Source of the DNA: Congeria kusceri
Taxonomy: Eukaryota; Mollusca; Bivalvia; Myida; Dreissenidae
Length of the DNA: 64,000 bases
Reading direction: 5' to 3'
Assembly (NCBI GenBank): GCA_027627225.1
Contig: CM051033.1
Location: 54,482,410-54,546,409, forward strand
Of the stretch, positions 26,211-54,199 are shown in pieces. A model generated the notes under the pieces. That model saw only the letters and a program-made list of their open reading frames with translations, was not told the origin of the DNA and searched no databases. The position numbers were made by a program, and so were the translations under genes. Position 1 is the stretch's first letter, and each line of letters begins with the position of its first letter.

Positions 26211-26630
26211 GAGCTCACCTGATAGTTACATAAGTACATTTTAGCTCACCTTTAGCGAGCAACTGTGTGTAGTCTTCATCTGTGGTTCATTGTCTGACGA
26301 TCGGTTGTTAGCAGTTTCTTCAAACAACATCTCCTTACTCGCTTGGCCACAGTTGATGACACTTGGTAGGGATGTTCCTTGGATCGTCCACTTTCAAAGT
26401 TGTTCATAGAGTTGATTTCTATGGAAAACTCTTGTATGCATGTCTTGTTCAGTAGCTTTGATACTTGCTATGTAGCATTATCTAGTGAACTTCTACCAAG
26501 GTTATTCATATAAAAGTTGATCCTCTTAACCACAAAGCAGAATCTGGAGCAACCAAGATTTACCATAAAAATTGCCAAAGCAACAATTGACTGCGTTTGA
26601 GCAACATAGGGTCATCATGTCCCTCTTGTT
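26210..26630. repeat. Dispersed repeat fragment
   Basis: Has two 'agctcacct' starts (about 26,212 and 26,243) and ends 'agggtcatcatgtccctctt', the typical end motif of the bivalve repeat family seen elsewhere in this window. Confidence 0.5.
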
Positions 26631-27779
26631 TAATATTATTAATATTTATACAAGTATTATTAAGATTTGGTCGATACGTGTTGAAAAAATGCTGGTCATG
26701 AATATTTTGAAAACTTAAACAGGTTTTTTTTGCTTATTTACCCTGGCTGTATTTGAGACCAGTTTTGGAAAAAAACTTTAAGTTTGGTTTGTGAGTAAGG
26801 AAATGTTGTACTACATTACCTTTCAGTTTTAACGCTATTTTATTCAGATATAGTAATTTGAGCTGTACAAAACATACAAGCATTTTAAGCATTCTGACGA
26901 ATCTTTCTCGTAGATGCGTCTGGAGACTATAGTGCCTAATTCGGGAAATAAAGGCAGTCTTCTGCTCTTGTCGAGAAGAACAGATCCTAGAGATCCGAGT
27001 CACAGCACAGCGTACGGAACGTTACTTGGGCCAGAGAGACACATATGTCATCCTGGAAAACATTGCACATGTAGTTACGGCTCCCCCAAAGTTCCGGATG
27101 ATTGAACATTTGGTTATTCTTGCCATGTGGTGCATTTGAGTTATTGAGTTATTTGAGCCATATTCCTTCAATGCGCTTAACATTATTGTTTAAAAAATGC
27201 TCTTAAAATTTGTTTTAATTTGTTAGTGAACTGGTAACACAGAACAACATTTTTGTTCCGGCATATCTCACGATGTCACGAACACAAATATGAACTGCAC
27301 ATACTTATTAAAAATAAGCTATTATGAATATATGCTTTCTTCATAGAGACTCTATTTAAAAAAACGTTTACTTTATTAGATAATTTAAAATCGTTTAGAT
27401 ACCAAAATTACCTTCTAGGTCACATGTTCGAAGAATATTGCACATCACGAGTCCGCACCCTCAGTATGCTTGCAAATCATCGCTGCCTCAATATTCGATA
27501 GCCTAGTTGCCACCAGACTGTTCGAGTTCGTTGACAATGCAATCTTTAACTGTCTTTATATTATTATAGTCTCTCGTCTTCAAAACAAACGAGCGCAAGA
27601 CCCTGTGTATTAGACGTACCGATATAGCCATGTGTGATCAACATAACAAAACATAATTTGTCGATAGGAAAGTCCTTGAAAATATCTTACAACATGATCG
27701 TTTATGTCGGCCATGATTATTATAAAACAAATATACGGAACAATATGATTTGTTCTCTAACTCGTTGAAACGGGTTAAC

Positions 27780-27980
27780 TATGTTGAGGGAACGAGATAC
27801 AAACTCGACATAGTATCTCGTTCCCTCGACTTAGTATATCGTTCCCTAAACTTAATATCGCGTCGTTCCTTGGACTTAGTATCTCATTCCATTGACTTAG
27901 TATCTCGTTCCCACGAGTTAGTATCTCGTTCCCTCGAGTTAGTATCTCGCTCCATCGAGTTAGTATCTCGTGGGAACGGG
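27780..27980. repeat. 21-bp minisatellite (gtatctcgttccctcgactta)
   Basis: About nine degenerate copies of a 21-22 bp unit built on 'agtatctcgttccctcga'. Because the period is mostly a multiple of three, one plus-strand frame reads as a VSRSLDL repeat and the minus strand is also open. I do not consider either frame a gene. Confidence 0.8.
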
Positions 27981-27999
27981 ATAAAAAAGAACAGTGCAT

Positions 28000-30900
28000 G
28001 TCACCTCTGTGTCACCGTAGTACGACCAGACTCGAAACATCTGAAACAAATGAAAGTGGCGAAAGACGCCAGGAGATTTTTCATTTTTACAACTGGACTC
28101 TAAGGGAAAGGGATTTACTGGTTTCTAACCTAATAAGTAATCACTCGGATTGTCGCTAGGTAACAAACAACAAATCAATGTGATATTTTTAGCTCACCTG
28201 AGCACGTAGTGCAAATGAAAATAATTCTGAAATTTAGGATAAAGAGTAATGTTTTTTATAATTTAGAAAAGATTGCTTTAAAGTGTTGTCAAATGTTGCA
28301 GGCTACACAATTGGTTGACGCAAAGAGAGTTTTATTTTAATGATACTTTGCATTAATTATCTTCCTATTATTAAATAGTATGCAGTTAGATTAAAGAAAC
28401 AGTAGCACACTATACACCTGTAGATTCTTCAGCAGATGTACTGTGTAGAACTGGCTGGCGAGAAATATTGCACGACGTGAACTTCTAAAAATTTTGAAAA
28501 AAAAAGAGAAATTGTATAATTTTAATTCATGAAACTGAAAAGCATTTTTTGAATATTTTGACACAAAACTTGCAATATATATTGTGTAACTCTAAGTAGT
28601 ATTTAGCATGTGTTTTTCACGCTTTGTGCCAAAACATCACACCGGCCTTCAGGATACATTGACCAGTTCAAAGACAAATCGGCGTGACATAGTTTTTCTA
28701 AACATTAATGATTTGGGTTGTGCCAATATACACTGTGACATTTCAAGATTTGCGATAGTTTGTAGCAAAAAATCTTGACGATAAGTATAATTCTCTTTTA
28801 CAAGCACACACGACATCAGCAAAACTATATATGGAGTAGCCATCCAGTCAAAAGAACCTATACGCGAAACCTCTTTAATAAATATGTAATTGTTGTCCTT
28901 AAATTATAACGGCAGGGCAGTAATACATTTGTGACTACAGTTTCATTTAACTATTCCTGCAGTTACAATTTATACTAACTGTCAAAAAACAACTGTGGTA
29001 TTTTATTTCTATCAATTTATTTGCTTTAATAGTTATCTTTAGTTTATGAGAACGTTAAGTCGGAACATACATGAACAATACACCAGCTCGATGACAAAGC
29101 ATGATTTTCTTTAAACGCAGCCGCAACATCAGTATTATACGAACATTATTATATTATATAAAATATATATTATTTATAATAGTTATATGAGAACAGAGTA
29201 TACATGCGTTTATTAAAATGACTTTTAATGTGAATTAAACTTAATAATGATGACTTTTTGAATGTTTCAATCTGTCGTGTTGAATACGCTGAATGTGAAG
29301 TCGAGTGATTGTATTGATTAAAGAGCCCATGTCAACGAAATGTGATCTCCTTTAGCAATTTTAATTTTATTATGTTAAAAAAATGAGCAATGCAAAGGCA
29401 TACACAATAAATAACGTATGAATTATTTACTATATTATGAGAATTTTGAAAGAACCAATAAAGAAAAATACTTGAAATAAAGAAAACCCAGGGTGGGTAT
29501 CGAACTCACGACGACGGAGTCGTTAGAACAAATAACAGTGTATAGACAGCGCTGTAACTAAATGCGCTATTCTGTATTGTGAAAATCAATGAGATACTAT
29601 CGTTTTATTCGATACCCATCAATCTGACCTCAAAGTGTAAACAACAAAAGGGCCAAACAAACACAACCTAAATTATATAATGATTTTTTTTCTCAGAATG
29701 CATAAACTATTGCTTCATTATATGTACATTATTGTTACCTTTATTATATGCCAATATTAATATTTAATTTTCATATTTTTTTTACTGCAGCTGCCCCTTT
29801 AGGACCCTTTTCGTTGACATAGTCCCTTTAATAATTACAAGGCATTATAACTGAAGTTGTTGCAATTATTATCACACGAAGAGGAAAGACGTGCCTGTTG
29901 TCAATTACAGATAATCCATTTTTAACAATGAACCCCACTTCATCAGCTGCACAGATGACAATCTATACAATTCAAAACGACATTATTGAGAGAAAAAAAC
30001 TAACCTAACTACACAATGGCAATTTACATTTTATAATCTGATTTTATTACGTGGCAATATAGTTTTTAACGCCGCATTTTGAAGATTATAAATCTCCAAG
30101 CGATGTCTGTGTTCAAGTTATATTTCTAATGTTGACACAAATATTATAGTAAAACGAGGAATGCAGGATTCAATTTAATGAAGTTTTACGAATACTTTCG
30201 TTTAATGTTTGACTTTTTGGAAATAGCATATTATTATGTATAACACTCGTGTTTGCTGGTTCTGGCTTCTTAAACAGAAATTAAATTTAGCGAATTTTAT
30301 TTTTTTCTCATAAGAACACTGAACGAGCTATAAGCGCAACATAACATTTTACCAATAAACATTTATAAGTTTATAACCACTGTATTATAATATGGCATAC
30401 CTCTCTTACTGTCCAGATTGTCCATGATAACGCGTCGAGGTTTTCAATTTAAGTGATTATACGGTCATTAAGGTCACTTCATACAATTTTATTTTATTTA
30501 CTGGTTCTAATGTACAATTGTAATATTATTGCATTTTAAATATATTCTGCAAAACACACCTTAACGGGTCTTAAGCGCCTATTGTTATATAGGTTATTTG
30601 GACGAGTCGATAAGATCCATCGGATGATATTGAACAGTGCACTAACATTTTCAATAACTACTAGTACAAACGAATGTTATAACAGTCATTGAATTTTATT
30701 CTTGATTTCTAATATTCAAATCTGTAGACTGATTTTCGTTTAAACAAAATCTCAATAAACTTTTCGAATCTGTTCTCTTCAATTTAAACTTGTGTTGCTT
30801 TAAACATCTGAATAAAGTGAGTTGTGCCCTATGTTACGCTATAGCGAACAACTGCTGTGCCTTCAGCTTTTTTTGTACGCATACAATTAACGTTTTATGC

Positions 30901-32145
30901 AAATACTACACCGTTTATAAATAGCAAGTGGAATCCGGTTTCAATGACACGAGTACATACGGTGTTAAAATCACTAAATTTCAAAGCGGATGTCTATGAT
31001 ACGAATAGGGTAATCAATCCATTTTCTTCAGTAAAGGTAAAATATTTATTGCGTTTTGCATTAATTGTGTTCAGCTTGTGAAAAGATGCATGCGGATTTT
31101 TCAATATTTTAGTCGTTGAACTAATACTGATATATAGCTATAATATCAAGGTGTTCAATCTTTCATATTTGTTTTATTCAGGTCATAACAATATTCGTGA
31201 AACGATGTATGATTTAAATTCTTTGTTATACGTATACTGTACATAATAGTGGTGCTCTAACTGAATATTAATACAAGTTGAGATAATGTTGATTGTTTGC
31301 GGTGCAAATGCATACGCAAATGGAGAATAACATTGTCGAAAGGACAATCCACACACATCTTTCCTATCGTTTCTTCCTCTTTCGTTTTCTCAAAATACCT
31401 TCGGTTTTCAAAAAATAAAAATGTGGCGACAGGCCTCATTTATATAGTTCGTAGGACTACTTTGGACATTCTGCTTTTGAACGAAATAGTACAGCTTTTG
31501 CAGATTAACGAATGCAGTGTGTAGTTATTTCAGTGGATATTTTACTCACATGTATATGTAGTCTTTTGTTGTTGTTGTTGTTGTTTTTTCAAAAGAAAAC
31601 TTTAAATAAATGACACGAACTTGCTGACACATAGATCAAATAACGCGGATGAATTGCGTTGTCGAAGGACAACCAATAACCGGTGTGCATTTAGATTAGA
31701 GTAATATCTTTCATCGTTTTGTTAAATATAAGACAATTGTCCGTTGTATCTGCTTTGTTTTAAAGTATAAATGGTCCCGTTTAATGTTTAATGTAGAAAT
31801 AGATTATTAAATACGCCGTTTTGAAAAAAAAAGTGTAGTGAAGAACATGAAAGAAGCTTGTTTTGTTTAAATAAGTTTCGATTACAAGCCTTGTTTGGGA
31901 AAATAAGTATTAAACATTAGAATTAGAAGTGCTGTTTTTTCATTCAGTCGCGGGTTAGACTGTGACAACTGGTGCTACTGTAAATAACGTGTTCAGCTCC
32001 TATCATCGTGGGACTTAGAGTAAAGGTTTGAGTTTTATAAATGTATAATGTAATATATTTGAAATACAGTTATTTGTTATTCAATTGCGATTAAATCGAG
32101 AATTCAAATAACACCAGGCACTTTTATCAAGATTTGTATTTTCCT
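28000..32145. other. Upstream region of the ZZ-PARP gene; no gene recognised
   Basis: AT-rich sequence with one tRNA-like SINE fragment (see 29,468-29,600). A 5' untranslated exon and promoter of the gene starting at 32.15 kb should lie near its right end, but I could not identify a TATA box or a clear donor. Confidence 0.4.
29468..29600 (-). mobile_element. tRNA-like sequence, probable SINE relic
   Basis: Read on the minus strand, it has 'tagcgcatttagttacagcg' (A-box-like), then 'gtcgtcgtgagttcgatacc' (B-box-like) and a ccaccctgggtt 3' end. An insertion of about 25 bases separates the two boxes beyond a normal tRNA spacing, so this is probably a SINE or pseudo-tRNA. Confidence 0.4.
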
Positions 32146-32160
32146 CCAGACAACAATAAG

Positions 32161-46047
<13,887 letters not shown>

Positions 46048-46840
46048 GTAAGTATTATTGTACCACATCCCGACTATGAAGCTTAGGTGAGCATTATCAA
46101 ACGTGGCCTAGATACCACCCTCACAAACATTTTCATTATGATTGGTGATGATAACATGAAATCAGTTGGCCGTATGAAGCTGAAAAGAATGAAATCTGCC
46201 GACTGACCGACATTTTGAAACCAGTATATCAAGCCATAGTATTTTGATAGGGGGGCATTATTATATGTCTTATTAATATTCGAGTCTCTCTAATATACAC
46301 AATTGGAAAACCTAGCTGTATCAGCAAGGGATAACTCTTATTTTCAGCACAAGGGCCTTTGTTTAAGGCGGGTGACCAATTGCCGATACAGCTCAGCCAG
46401 TCATAACCTTGTGTTCGGATTATCATAGTACAGTCCGCAGTCATGCGGTGTTTTCTTAAAGGAAGTTATAAGATAATATACATTATGCTAAACGTTTGAA
46501 GTTTGATGTTTATATAACAAACACTTAAAATAATGCAGTATGAACTAATAACGTAGAAACAATAAATAAAATAAATGGTTTTGAACAGTTTCAAGTTCAG
46601 TGTATTGTGTACATTTTCAACACTACGAAACAAAGCCGAAGTTCCTCGTGATTTACGTATAATATCGTGCAATGCGTCGAATGTTAACGGTGAATAGTCG
46701 GATTTAATCCGCATCACAACGATTTGCGGCAGTAAATAAGGCTAATGTTTGTAAACAGGTTTACTTGGAGGATCAGAGTTTTTGCAATAATTACATACCT
46801 ACTTCTTTGTTTCGTTCGGGTCTATATTTTTCTGAACGAC

Positions 46841-46937
46841 CTGTGAGAACAATACAATCCTTGTCTATCTTTTTGCACGTGGTCGGGTCTTTCCAAATTG
46901 ATATCAGACCCGTGCACGAGGATTGTATTGTTCACAG
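46841..46937. repeat. Inverted repeat (potential hairpin)
   Basis: The left arm contains gagaacaatacaatcc and gcacgtggtcgggtct. The right arm is agacccgtgcacgaggattg + tattgttcacag. About 13 extra bases interrupt the left arm. Confidence 0.75.
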
Positions 46938-47800
46938 AAAGACTTGTCCACGAGAAGCATGTGTACATTCATGATGTAGTTGTAAAATACATACATGTGC
47001 ATGCACACATTCATTTTTTGGACTTTCTGCCTATTTTATGTCAAGGCAGAAAACAATTTCGTTATGAATATAACAACTTGTAACAGATTGATTTTTTAAT
47101 TGTACGACATAATATATACATGATTTTCTATAAAAAAAAATTAATGCAACGTATATCATTTTATTATTGTATCCTAGAAAAAAAAAAGCTAAACTATACC
47201 ACGCATTAAAGCCATTCAGCTTCTTATTTAGTAATACCTTTATAACTATTTTTTTGTTTAAAAATGTACCAACTTTTTATATACATGTTGTATAAACATT
47301 CTACATAGAATATAAAAAAATCAAAATAAATACAAATCAGTTTCAGCGTTAATTGTTTAATTTATACAGAAATGTCTTTTTGTTTATGGACAATTGTGTT
47401 TTTTTTTATATCAATAAACGATTAAATAAGACATGATGTTCGATTGCGAGTTGCTTTTTGCTAATAAACAACGATTAACAGGTACAGTGCGAAAGAATTT
47501 ACCACAAGTGCTTTAGCATCAGCACGACAAATCGTTCTTTATTTTCAGATAAACAATGATAATACCAAAAATATACAATTTTATGACCCGAAAACAAATT
47601 CTGACATTACAATGGGAATTATATTTTACAGTATTGGAACATTTATTTCTGTGCGTGTTACGTTATAAATTTCATACCAATATTAAGGAGATAAACTGAT
47701 AAAAAGTACCTGCCAACATGGTAGAAAGAACCATCTGAAAGACACCTTCTTTATGTGATTCATCTATGCGGCATTTGCGTCGCCTTCCGGTATGTAAGTC

Positions 47801-47901
47801 GGATATTGACCTCGTAGTCGGCCTTTCTGCGTAGGAAAGACCTGTCCACGGGCAGCGCTCAGCGCTCCTACTCAGAAAGACCTCCTACTCAGTCAATATC
47901 C
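47801..47901. repeat. Inverted repeat (potential hairpin)
   Basis: Left arm ggatattgac...ggcctttctgcgtagg; right arm cctactcagaaagacc...gtcaatatcc. The loop carries gaaagacctgtccacg, a word also found just right of the 46.9-kb hairpin (gaaagacttgtccacg). Confidence 0.75.
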
Positions 47902-48718
47902 TATACATATTAACTAGTAAACAATAATTTTATGATGTTTGATGTATATTCCAACGTAAACACATACTAAGAAAGAATAAAAGATGGCCATTTAATTGTA
48001 GGATCCGAATTATGCTACTTTCACCTTTTGTATGGCTCTAACATTATTGTGAATGTGTTCACCATGCAATTATAAATGGTGTGCTCAGGTGACTCTTTCA
48101 CGCTATGCTTATTAGCTTATCAGCTACAGCTTATTTAAGTTAATTATAATTCTTTATCGTTCTTTCTTTATGTTGACATATTTTATACATATATTTGTTA
48201 GTTCGTAAATTCGTTTATAAAAGTTTTGTTTTAGAGTTGAACATAATAATGTGTTAAATCAATACATATAGAGGACAAGTATACATGTATACTACAATTG
48301 CACACTATATGGATGCATGCAGAGCGAAACACAGATGATTGCGTTTATTTGATATGCGTCAAAGTGTAAATAAGGAATATAATTGTTAAATATTGAACAT
48401 AAATTAAATAAATATAAAAAATGCGCTATAACTAGAACAATGATTCCTGCTAAGCTATTAATTAAACACTTCACGTTGTTCAACTATGACAGTAATAGAA
48501 ATACAATTAATAATAATTATTATTACCGCCGTCAAAGATTCTTTTCTTTGCGCATGTCGGTCCGTCGTGTACCAGAAGTTGTCCTGGAAACACATATAGC
48601 AACCGTAGGCCTAGGTTTGTTAACTATTACAGGGAGGTTAGTCATGTCTAGTAGCTGAGCCCTGTTTGTTTGTTTAGTCCTGGGGTAAAATGTCAAGGTA
48701 AAACTTACCAATAGTTAT

Positions 48719-51700
48719 CAGTGGGGGAAAATTTCCCGAACAGGAAAATTGGGGATTCCCCTATCCTGACAATTGTGTTACTATTTTTTGCAATGTATTT
48801 CCCAACTGTGAAATAAAATAATGTTTTTCAAGGGTATGAGCAAAATTGGTCACTGCACAGAGTTGTCTCAAAAGGTTCAATACATATTGTTCTAACTTTC
48901 TACCGTTCAGATTTGTTTTAATTGTGCCGTTTTAAAGTAAACGGTTTCTAAAGTTTATGTTTTTCACATAAAGAAGAAAAACAAACAGTTTTCCGATTTG
49001 CAAATTCCTGTACCCATTCAGGATATACAATATAAATTTCACATTAGAAGCAATCCAAAATCTAGCAAATTAAATTAAAAATACGCACTTTAGCGTAATC
49101 ATGTATGTATGTTATGCAACCTGTTAAGTTATAGGAAGAACATAAGAACAATAAAGCTAACGATAGTGAATATTCTTTTCTATTAGTAATGAAGCAGGTA
49201 GTTCTTTTTTCCTTGACAATGTATCGAAGGCTTTATTAAAGCTATATATTTATTTCTTGTTAGAACAATGTTAAATAATATACTTAGAATCAAACTGCTA
49301 AACATTATACGGCACATTCAATAAGTACATTTTTACCATTTCATTCAAATATATGATAATTTAAATTATAAGGAATTAATTTTTTTAAGAAACCAATACT
49401 TCAAACTGCAAATAATATGAACCTTTAAAAAAAAAATTCACAAAAGTTGTTTCATTATTAAAAATGTAATGGATGAAATATTGATGTAGAAGTACCATAC
49501 TGTTTCTTAACATCAATGTATAAAAAAAATACTGTCAACATTACAAATAATGGATAAAAGTAACAGGCCTTTTTGAGTAAAATTTATTTCCATGCAAACA
49601 GCTTAACGAGTGCATATATACAATTGTACACTTACTTTTCTAATAAATAATGCAATTTTAATAGAAATATTTATGTATGACAATGTATTATATACTGCTT
49701 AGAAACTTCGTATATTCGTTCATTTTAGATAGACTTTAAAAATCTTAAATTCCATGACCATTCACTATATTTATGTATAATTTAATTGTCATAATGGTGC
49801 ATTTTCAAATATTAGTTATGTTTGTTTCATTGATTTATTGGTGTTTATTGACAAAATAAGATGAACTTGAGCATGAACCGGGCTGGCGTTCAATACTGGT
49901 TTAGTCCTGTCATTACTGGTAAATACTGGTCTATTAAACTTTGCTCACCCTAAACATGAATTGTTTATCTATATATCACATTTCAAGATACAGAAATGAA
50001 TAGGCAAGTATAACATGCATGTAATACCAAAGTGTGTTTCTTATAAGTTCAAGGAATTTTATTGCTATATCATTGCAATACATTTACAAGTATCCACTGC
50101 TTTTATCACACAAAGTAACTGAAGGAACTGCAATTGAGTAACCCTCTAAAATTGTTAAATAGCTAAAATTACAAGTTTATCTTTGTATGGAAGATAACAA
50201 CATGAAATAAGTTAAACATTGTGTATGGGAAAATACAGAGAATCATCACTAAACCACAAGGTATATGTATATTTGTGGAATTCACTGAAACTTGGATCAC
50301 TTATGACCCATATAGACTGAATGAATTTACAGAGTTGTTTGTGATATTGTCGACAATCAAGGTTACAATATTAAATTTTATTGTTTGTGTTTGAAAAGCA
50401 TTGTTCATGTTTAATTGACCACTGATGACCACACTGGGAATATAGAGTATTGTTAAGTGTAACATTCAGATTTTCAGCTGCATTTTCATGTCATTGCCTT
50501 CATGTAGGTTAAGTGGAAAATACTTCGCAGTCTTGTTTCTATCAAAAATATGCTCAAACTACTTATACATCTTTTGAGAAGCATCATTGAAACATTTTCA
50601 TCAATCACACTTTGCGGTTAATGAGGATTATTAACTGCAACTTTAACCAGTTAAAACAATTTGTTAAAACTAGGGGCGGTTGATTGGTGCAAACCCCTCC
50701 AGAAAGATAATTACTATTCTCATTTTTCCCCTTATTGCATCAATGTTATACCTGTGGAAGGGTTGCTCAAAACATAAATGCCCAAGCATGCATTTAGTAA
50801 CACTTTTGTTTTGCAACACGGAGGCAATAACTCTTGTGAAGATGACCGACATAGGGCCGTATTCACAAAGTTCAGAAGGAAATTGTAACTTTCACATTTA
50901 AGGAAAATATTCAAATTCAATTGTCCTTGTGAAATGCAATATTTTATACATTAAATATTGCAACAACAGTCGATATTTTACCAGAGTAAAAAAATCTAAG
51001 ACACAATGTAAGACACAATTAACTTTAAATGCTCTGGCAACAGACATAAGGATTATTATTATCATTATGAGTTTTCACTAAGGAGCTTTGTGGATATGAG
51101 CCTGATCAATTCTCACATAAATTTGAGAACTCCTGGTAATTTGCAATCTCACAAGCTGGCGTTATATGAGCTGAATTAAAATGTGTTAAGCTGAGCTGGA
51201 TCAAGGAAATGAATTCTCTGTTCCCTAGTCCACACATTCCTTAATCAGATGAACAAAATCAAACAAAGGGCAATAATTGACTGATCTGTCCAACTCAGAT
51301 CATTCGAGAACACATGATCAAACACTGGATTAGCAAGTTTGGTCAGCCTGGAAGAAAATATTGCAGTATATCAAGCATTTTTGGACATGCATTTTACTTC
51401 ATTAGAATGGCAATAACTTTGGTTTTTGATCCTATCTTGCACAATTCTAAATTCCTTTCAAGATATTACTGCAAAACCAAATGGAGATTGTTTGTCCAAG
51501 ATCTGACAGAAAAAGTAGTCTCAAAATGAGAACGGTAAAAACGTTGATGACAGACTTAAAATGCTAGATATGTCTAATAGTTGAGGTAAGCTAACATACA
51601 TGAAGCGGTTTTCAAACCGTGACATTGCGAAAATCAAACTGTTGTGGTTGCAACATGTGTCTAAAACTTTGGTTTTATAAGACTGACATGATAGAGACAT

Positions 51701-52095
51701 GTAGAAAGACTCTTTTCCAAGACAGCTAAACAGATAGTTCACAATTTGATTATCAACTGTCATCACTTTGGTCCTTTTTATAAACAATATGCAAGCTTTA
51801 AGATAAATATTTTTATGTAAATATCACTGGTACTATAGTTTCTTGAATAAAAGGAATAAAAACCTTTTTAAAAAAAATCTGAACGGCAGAAATTTTGATA
51901 AATGTTTCTTGTACATGTTCATGTACTTATATTTTCTTTAACTTTTATTTCCATTTGCAGCGGCGCACTTTAATAGCCCAATTGAAAAGGTGTGTTTTAT
52001 TTCCCGATCTGGAAGCAAAATACTAATTATAGTAACAAAATGATTAAAGCCAGGGGAATCCCCAAATTTCCCGATTGGGAAATTTCCTCCCACTG
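48719..52095. mobile_element. 3.4-kb element with long terminal inverted repeats
   Basis: The left end reads cagtgggggaaaatttcccg + aacaggaaaattggggattc. The right end in reverse complement reads cagtgggaggaaatttccca + atcgggaaatttggggattc. Homology continues inward (gttactat...; later accgttcagattt versus gccgttcagatttt), so the arms span about 200 bp. No transposase was recognised in the AT-rich interior. The CAGTGG start is hAT-like, but no 8-bp duplication is visible. Confidence 0.75.
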
Positions 52096-52309
52096 GTTAG
52101 AAACATTTGGATGGGTAATAACTTGACGGGGTTGTGCCAGGCTTTTCCTAACATCGTAAGATGGTTAGGTATGGTAAATAGGTGATCGCTGACTATTACG
52201 TGGTGCATTCATAAACTGACCATAAGTTAAAAAATTGGACAATACCTAAATAATGGTTCGGCTCACGTTCTTCAAAAAATATGTAGGTTGATTTTGACTA
52301 AGTGAAAAC

Positions 52310-53610
52310 TTTTTAGCTTACCTGATCACCTGAGCACGAAGTGCTCGGTGAGCTATTGGTATAGGGGTCCTCTCCGGCGGCGTTCGTCGTCCGTATGCCG
52401 TCCACAATTGGGACCGTTATCGCGATGAAAACTTGACCTTACATGTACAGTTTGTGTATGACCATAAAATCTTGGTTGGTATTGATAATGGGCCATATTG
52501 GACCAGAAACCTTAGAGGTATGGCCCATTGTTTGTGGGAAAAAATGCAAAAATTGCCCTTTTCGTTCATAGAGACTTCATTTTTCTACCAATCTTGACCA
52601 AACTTCCACAGTTTGTGTATTATCGAAAGTTCACAGTAGAAGTCAACATTGGGCTGGACTTGGCCACAAACACCAGAGTTACAGTGTATGCCCCCTTTTT
52701 TAGTTGAAAAATAGGCAAAATTGCAATTTACCTTGATTAAGATATCATTTTTCTTCCAATCTTGACCAAACTTCCAGAGTTTGTGTGCGACCAGAATATT
52801 TCAGCAGAAGCCAAACATGGATAAGGTTAGGCCACAGACACCGGAGTTATGTCCTCTTGTATGTGCAAACAATTTCCAAAATTGCCTTTTTTGATAATAT
52901 AGACTTTATTTTAATTCCAGTCTTGACCAAACTTACACAGTTTGTGTTTGGTCATATTACTGCCGCAGAAGCCAACAATGGGTCAGATTGGGCTACAAAC
53001 AGAGTTTTGGCCCCTTTGTGAAAAAATGAAAAAAAAGCCTTATTTCTCGCATCGAGATTTCATCTTATTTAATCTTGATAAAACTTGTTTTGAAACACAT
53101 GTGTTGTATGGCCATAAGATCTCAACACAAGCAGCAAATGAGACAGGCCACGAACATAGCAGTTGAACTCCCTTAATTCTGAGGAATAATGCAACAATAA
53201 ATTAGTTGCAAGACGGGGACTTTATTTTCAACCAGTCTGGACCAAACTTGTACAATATGTCTATGACCATAAAATCGAAAGCGAATTTCAATATAGGACG
53301 GGTAAATGGCAATACACTCTTCTCTTTGAAACAAGTCGGCAAGCATGATATGACCTGTGCGCAGTGATCGCCATTATTTGACAACTGCAGCATTAACACT
53401 ATTCCTCCGAAACTGCCTGCGAAAAGTTGGATAACATTGTTGAGAAAATATAGCCAGGTCCTTACTTGCTCTATGAATGAGAATAAATCAGCAAGACAAT
53501 TATTTAAGGACATTGTGGCGTACATCCCACAAGCTTTTCACAGCAGTAAGGCTTTCATCTTTGCCAGTACTCAGGTGAGCCTTTTGGGCCATCATAGCCC
53601 TCTTGATTTA
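52310..53610. repeat. Bivalve-type dispersed element, full-length-looking copy
   Basis: Starts 'cacctgagcacgaagtgctc' + ggtgagctattggtatagg, contains about five units with 'aatcttgaccaaacttccac' and 'agtttgtgt', and ends 'agtactcaggtgagcctttt' + gggccatcatagccctcttg. Opposite in orientation to the 16-kb copy. Confidence 0.82.
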
Positions 53611-54199
53611 TAACGTAATCACTGGGTGACGATGAATTGACCTATATTTGTAAAACCTTATATATGCAATCACTGGGAAATATATGAGCCCAAATGCTTT
53701 ACAAATGGAACGTATATTAGTTGTAAGTAAAAGATCCCTGTTGATATAGGGTCGCTTCTTCAAAAGTCAATGTCAAACTGACTGTAAACAATCCTTGTCT
53801 CGGCAATAACTAGGCGACGGTCAAGCCCGGGTTCTTTAAGTTTGGTTGTTATTTTGGCTTATCTTTCATCAGACTAAAAGTGGACTCCTTAGGTCACTGG
53901 GCTATATGTTTATGTCTTACAGACTAATATTAGTTATTGCTGTCAGTAGTATTATTCGAATATAGCTTAACCAAGTGTTTTCAAAGCAATTATATTGGAT
54001 ATTCACGCAGAATATCGAGCTTTAATCATACATTATATTTACATTGTTACCCGTTTCAACCTCCTTTTTAATCCAATATATCTATGGCTCTGCATCCTTA
54101 GATATAAAATATAATTTGGTAAGACATTCCGCAATAGTTGCGCAATAAATGTACTCAAAAAGCATACATATCTGTGAAGTTACCTCAAATAACAAATAT

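Noticed and set aside
26914..27105. 62-residue frame with CHPGKHCTCSYG
   Set aside because: Looks protein-like, but there is no family match I recognise, no convincing splice sites and no partner exon.
27780..27980. CRISPR-like array
   Set aside because: Units are contiguous with no unique spacers, and the genome is clearly eukaryotic.
27750..28103. 117-residue frame with VSRSLDL repeats
   Set aside because: Read from the 21-bp minisatellite; no homology or splice support.
46757..46974. Open frame after 'gtaaacag' with GLYFSERPV
   Set aside because: Superficial similarity to a PARP YFA segment; the rest does not match and the frame runs through a hairpin repeat.
50480..50570. GKYFA-like peptide near 50,520 as a possible missing PARP core exon
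   Set aside because: Only a few residues resemble the YGxGxYFA motif; surrounding residues do not fit, a stop follows soon, and it lies inside the 3.4-kb TIR element.
51955..51992. Strong acceptor (tttccatttgcag) with a short RRTLIAQLKR frame and gt donor
   Set aside because: Too short, no phase test possible, and inside the inverted-repeat arm of the 3.4-kb element.
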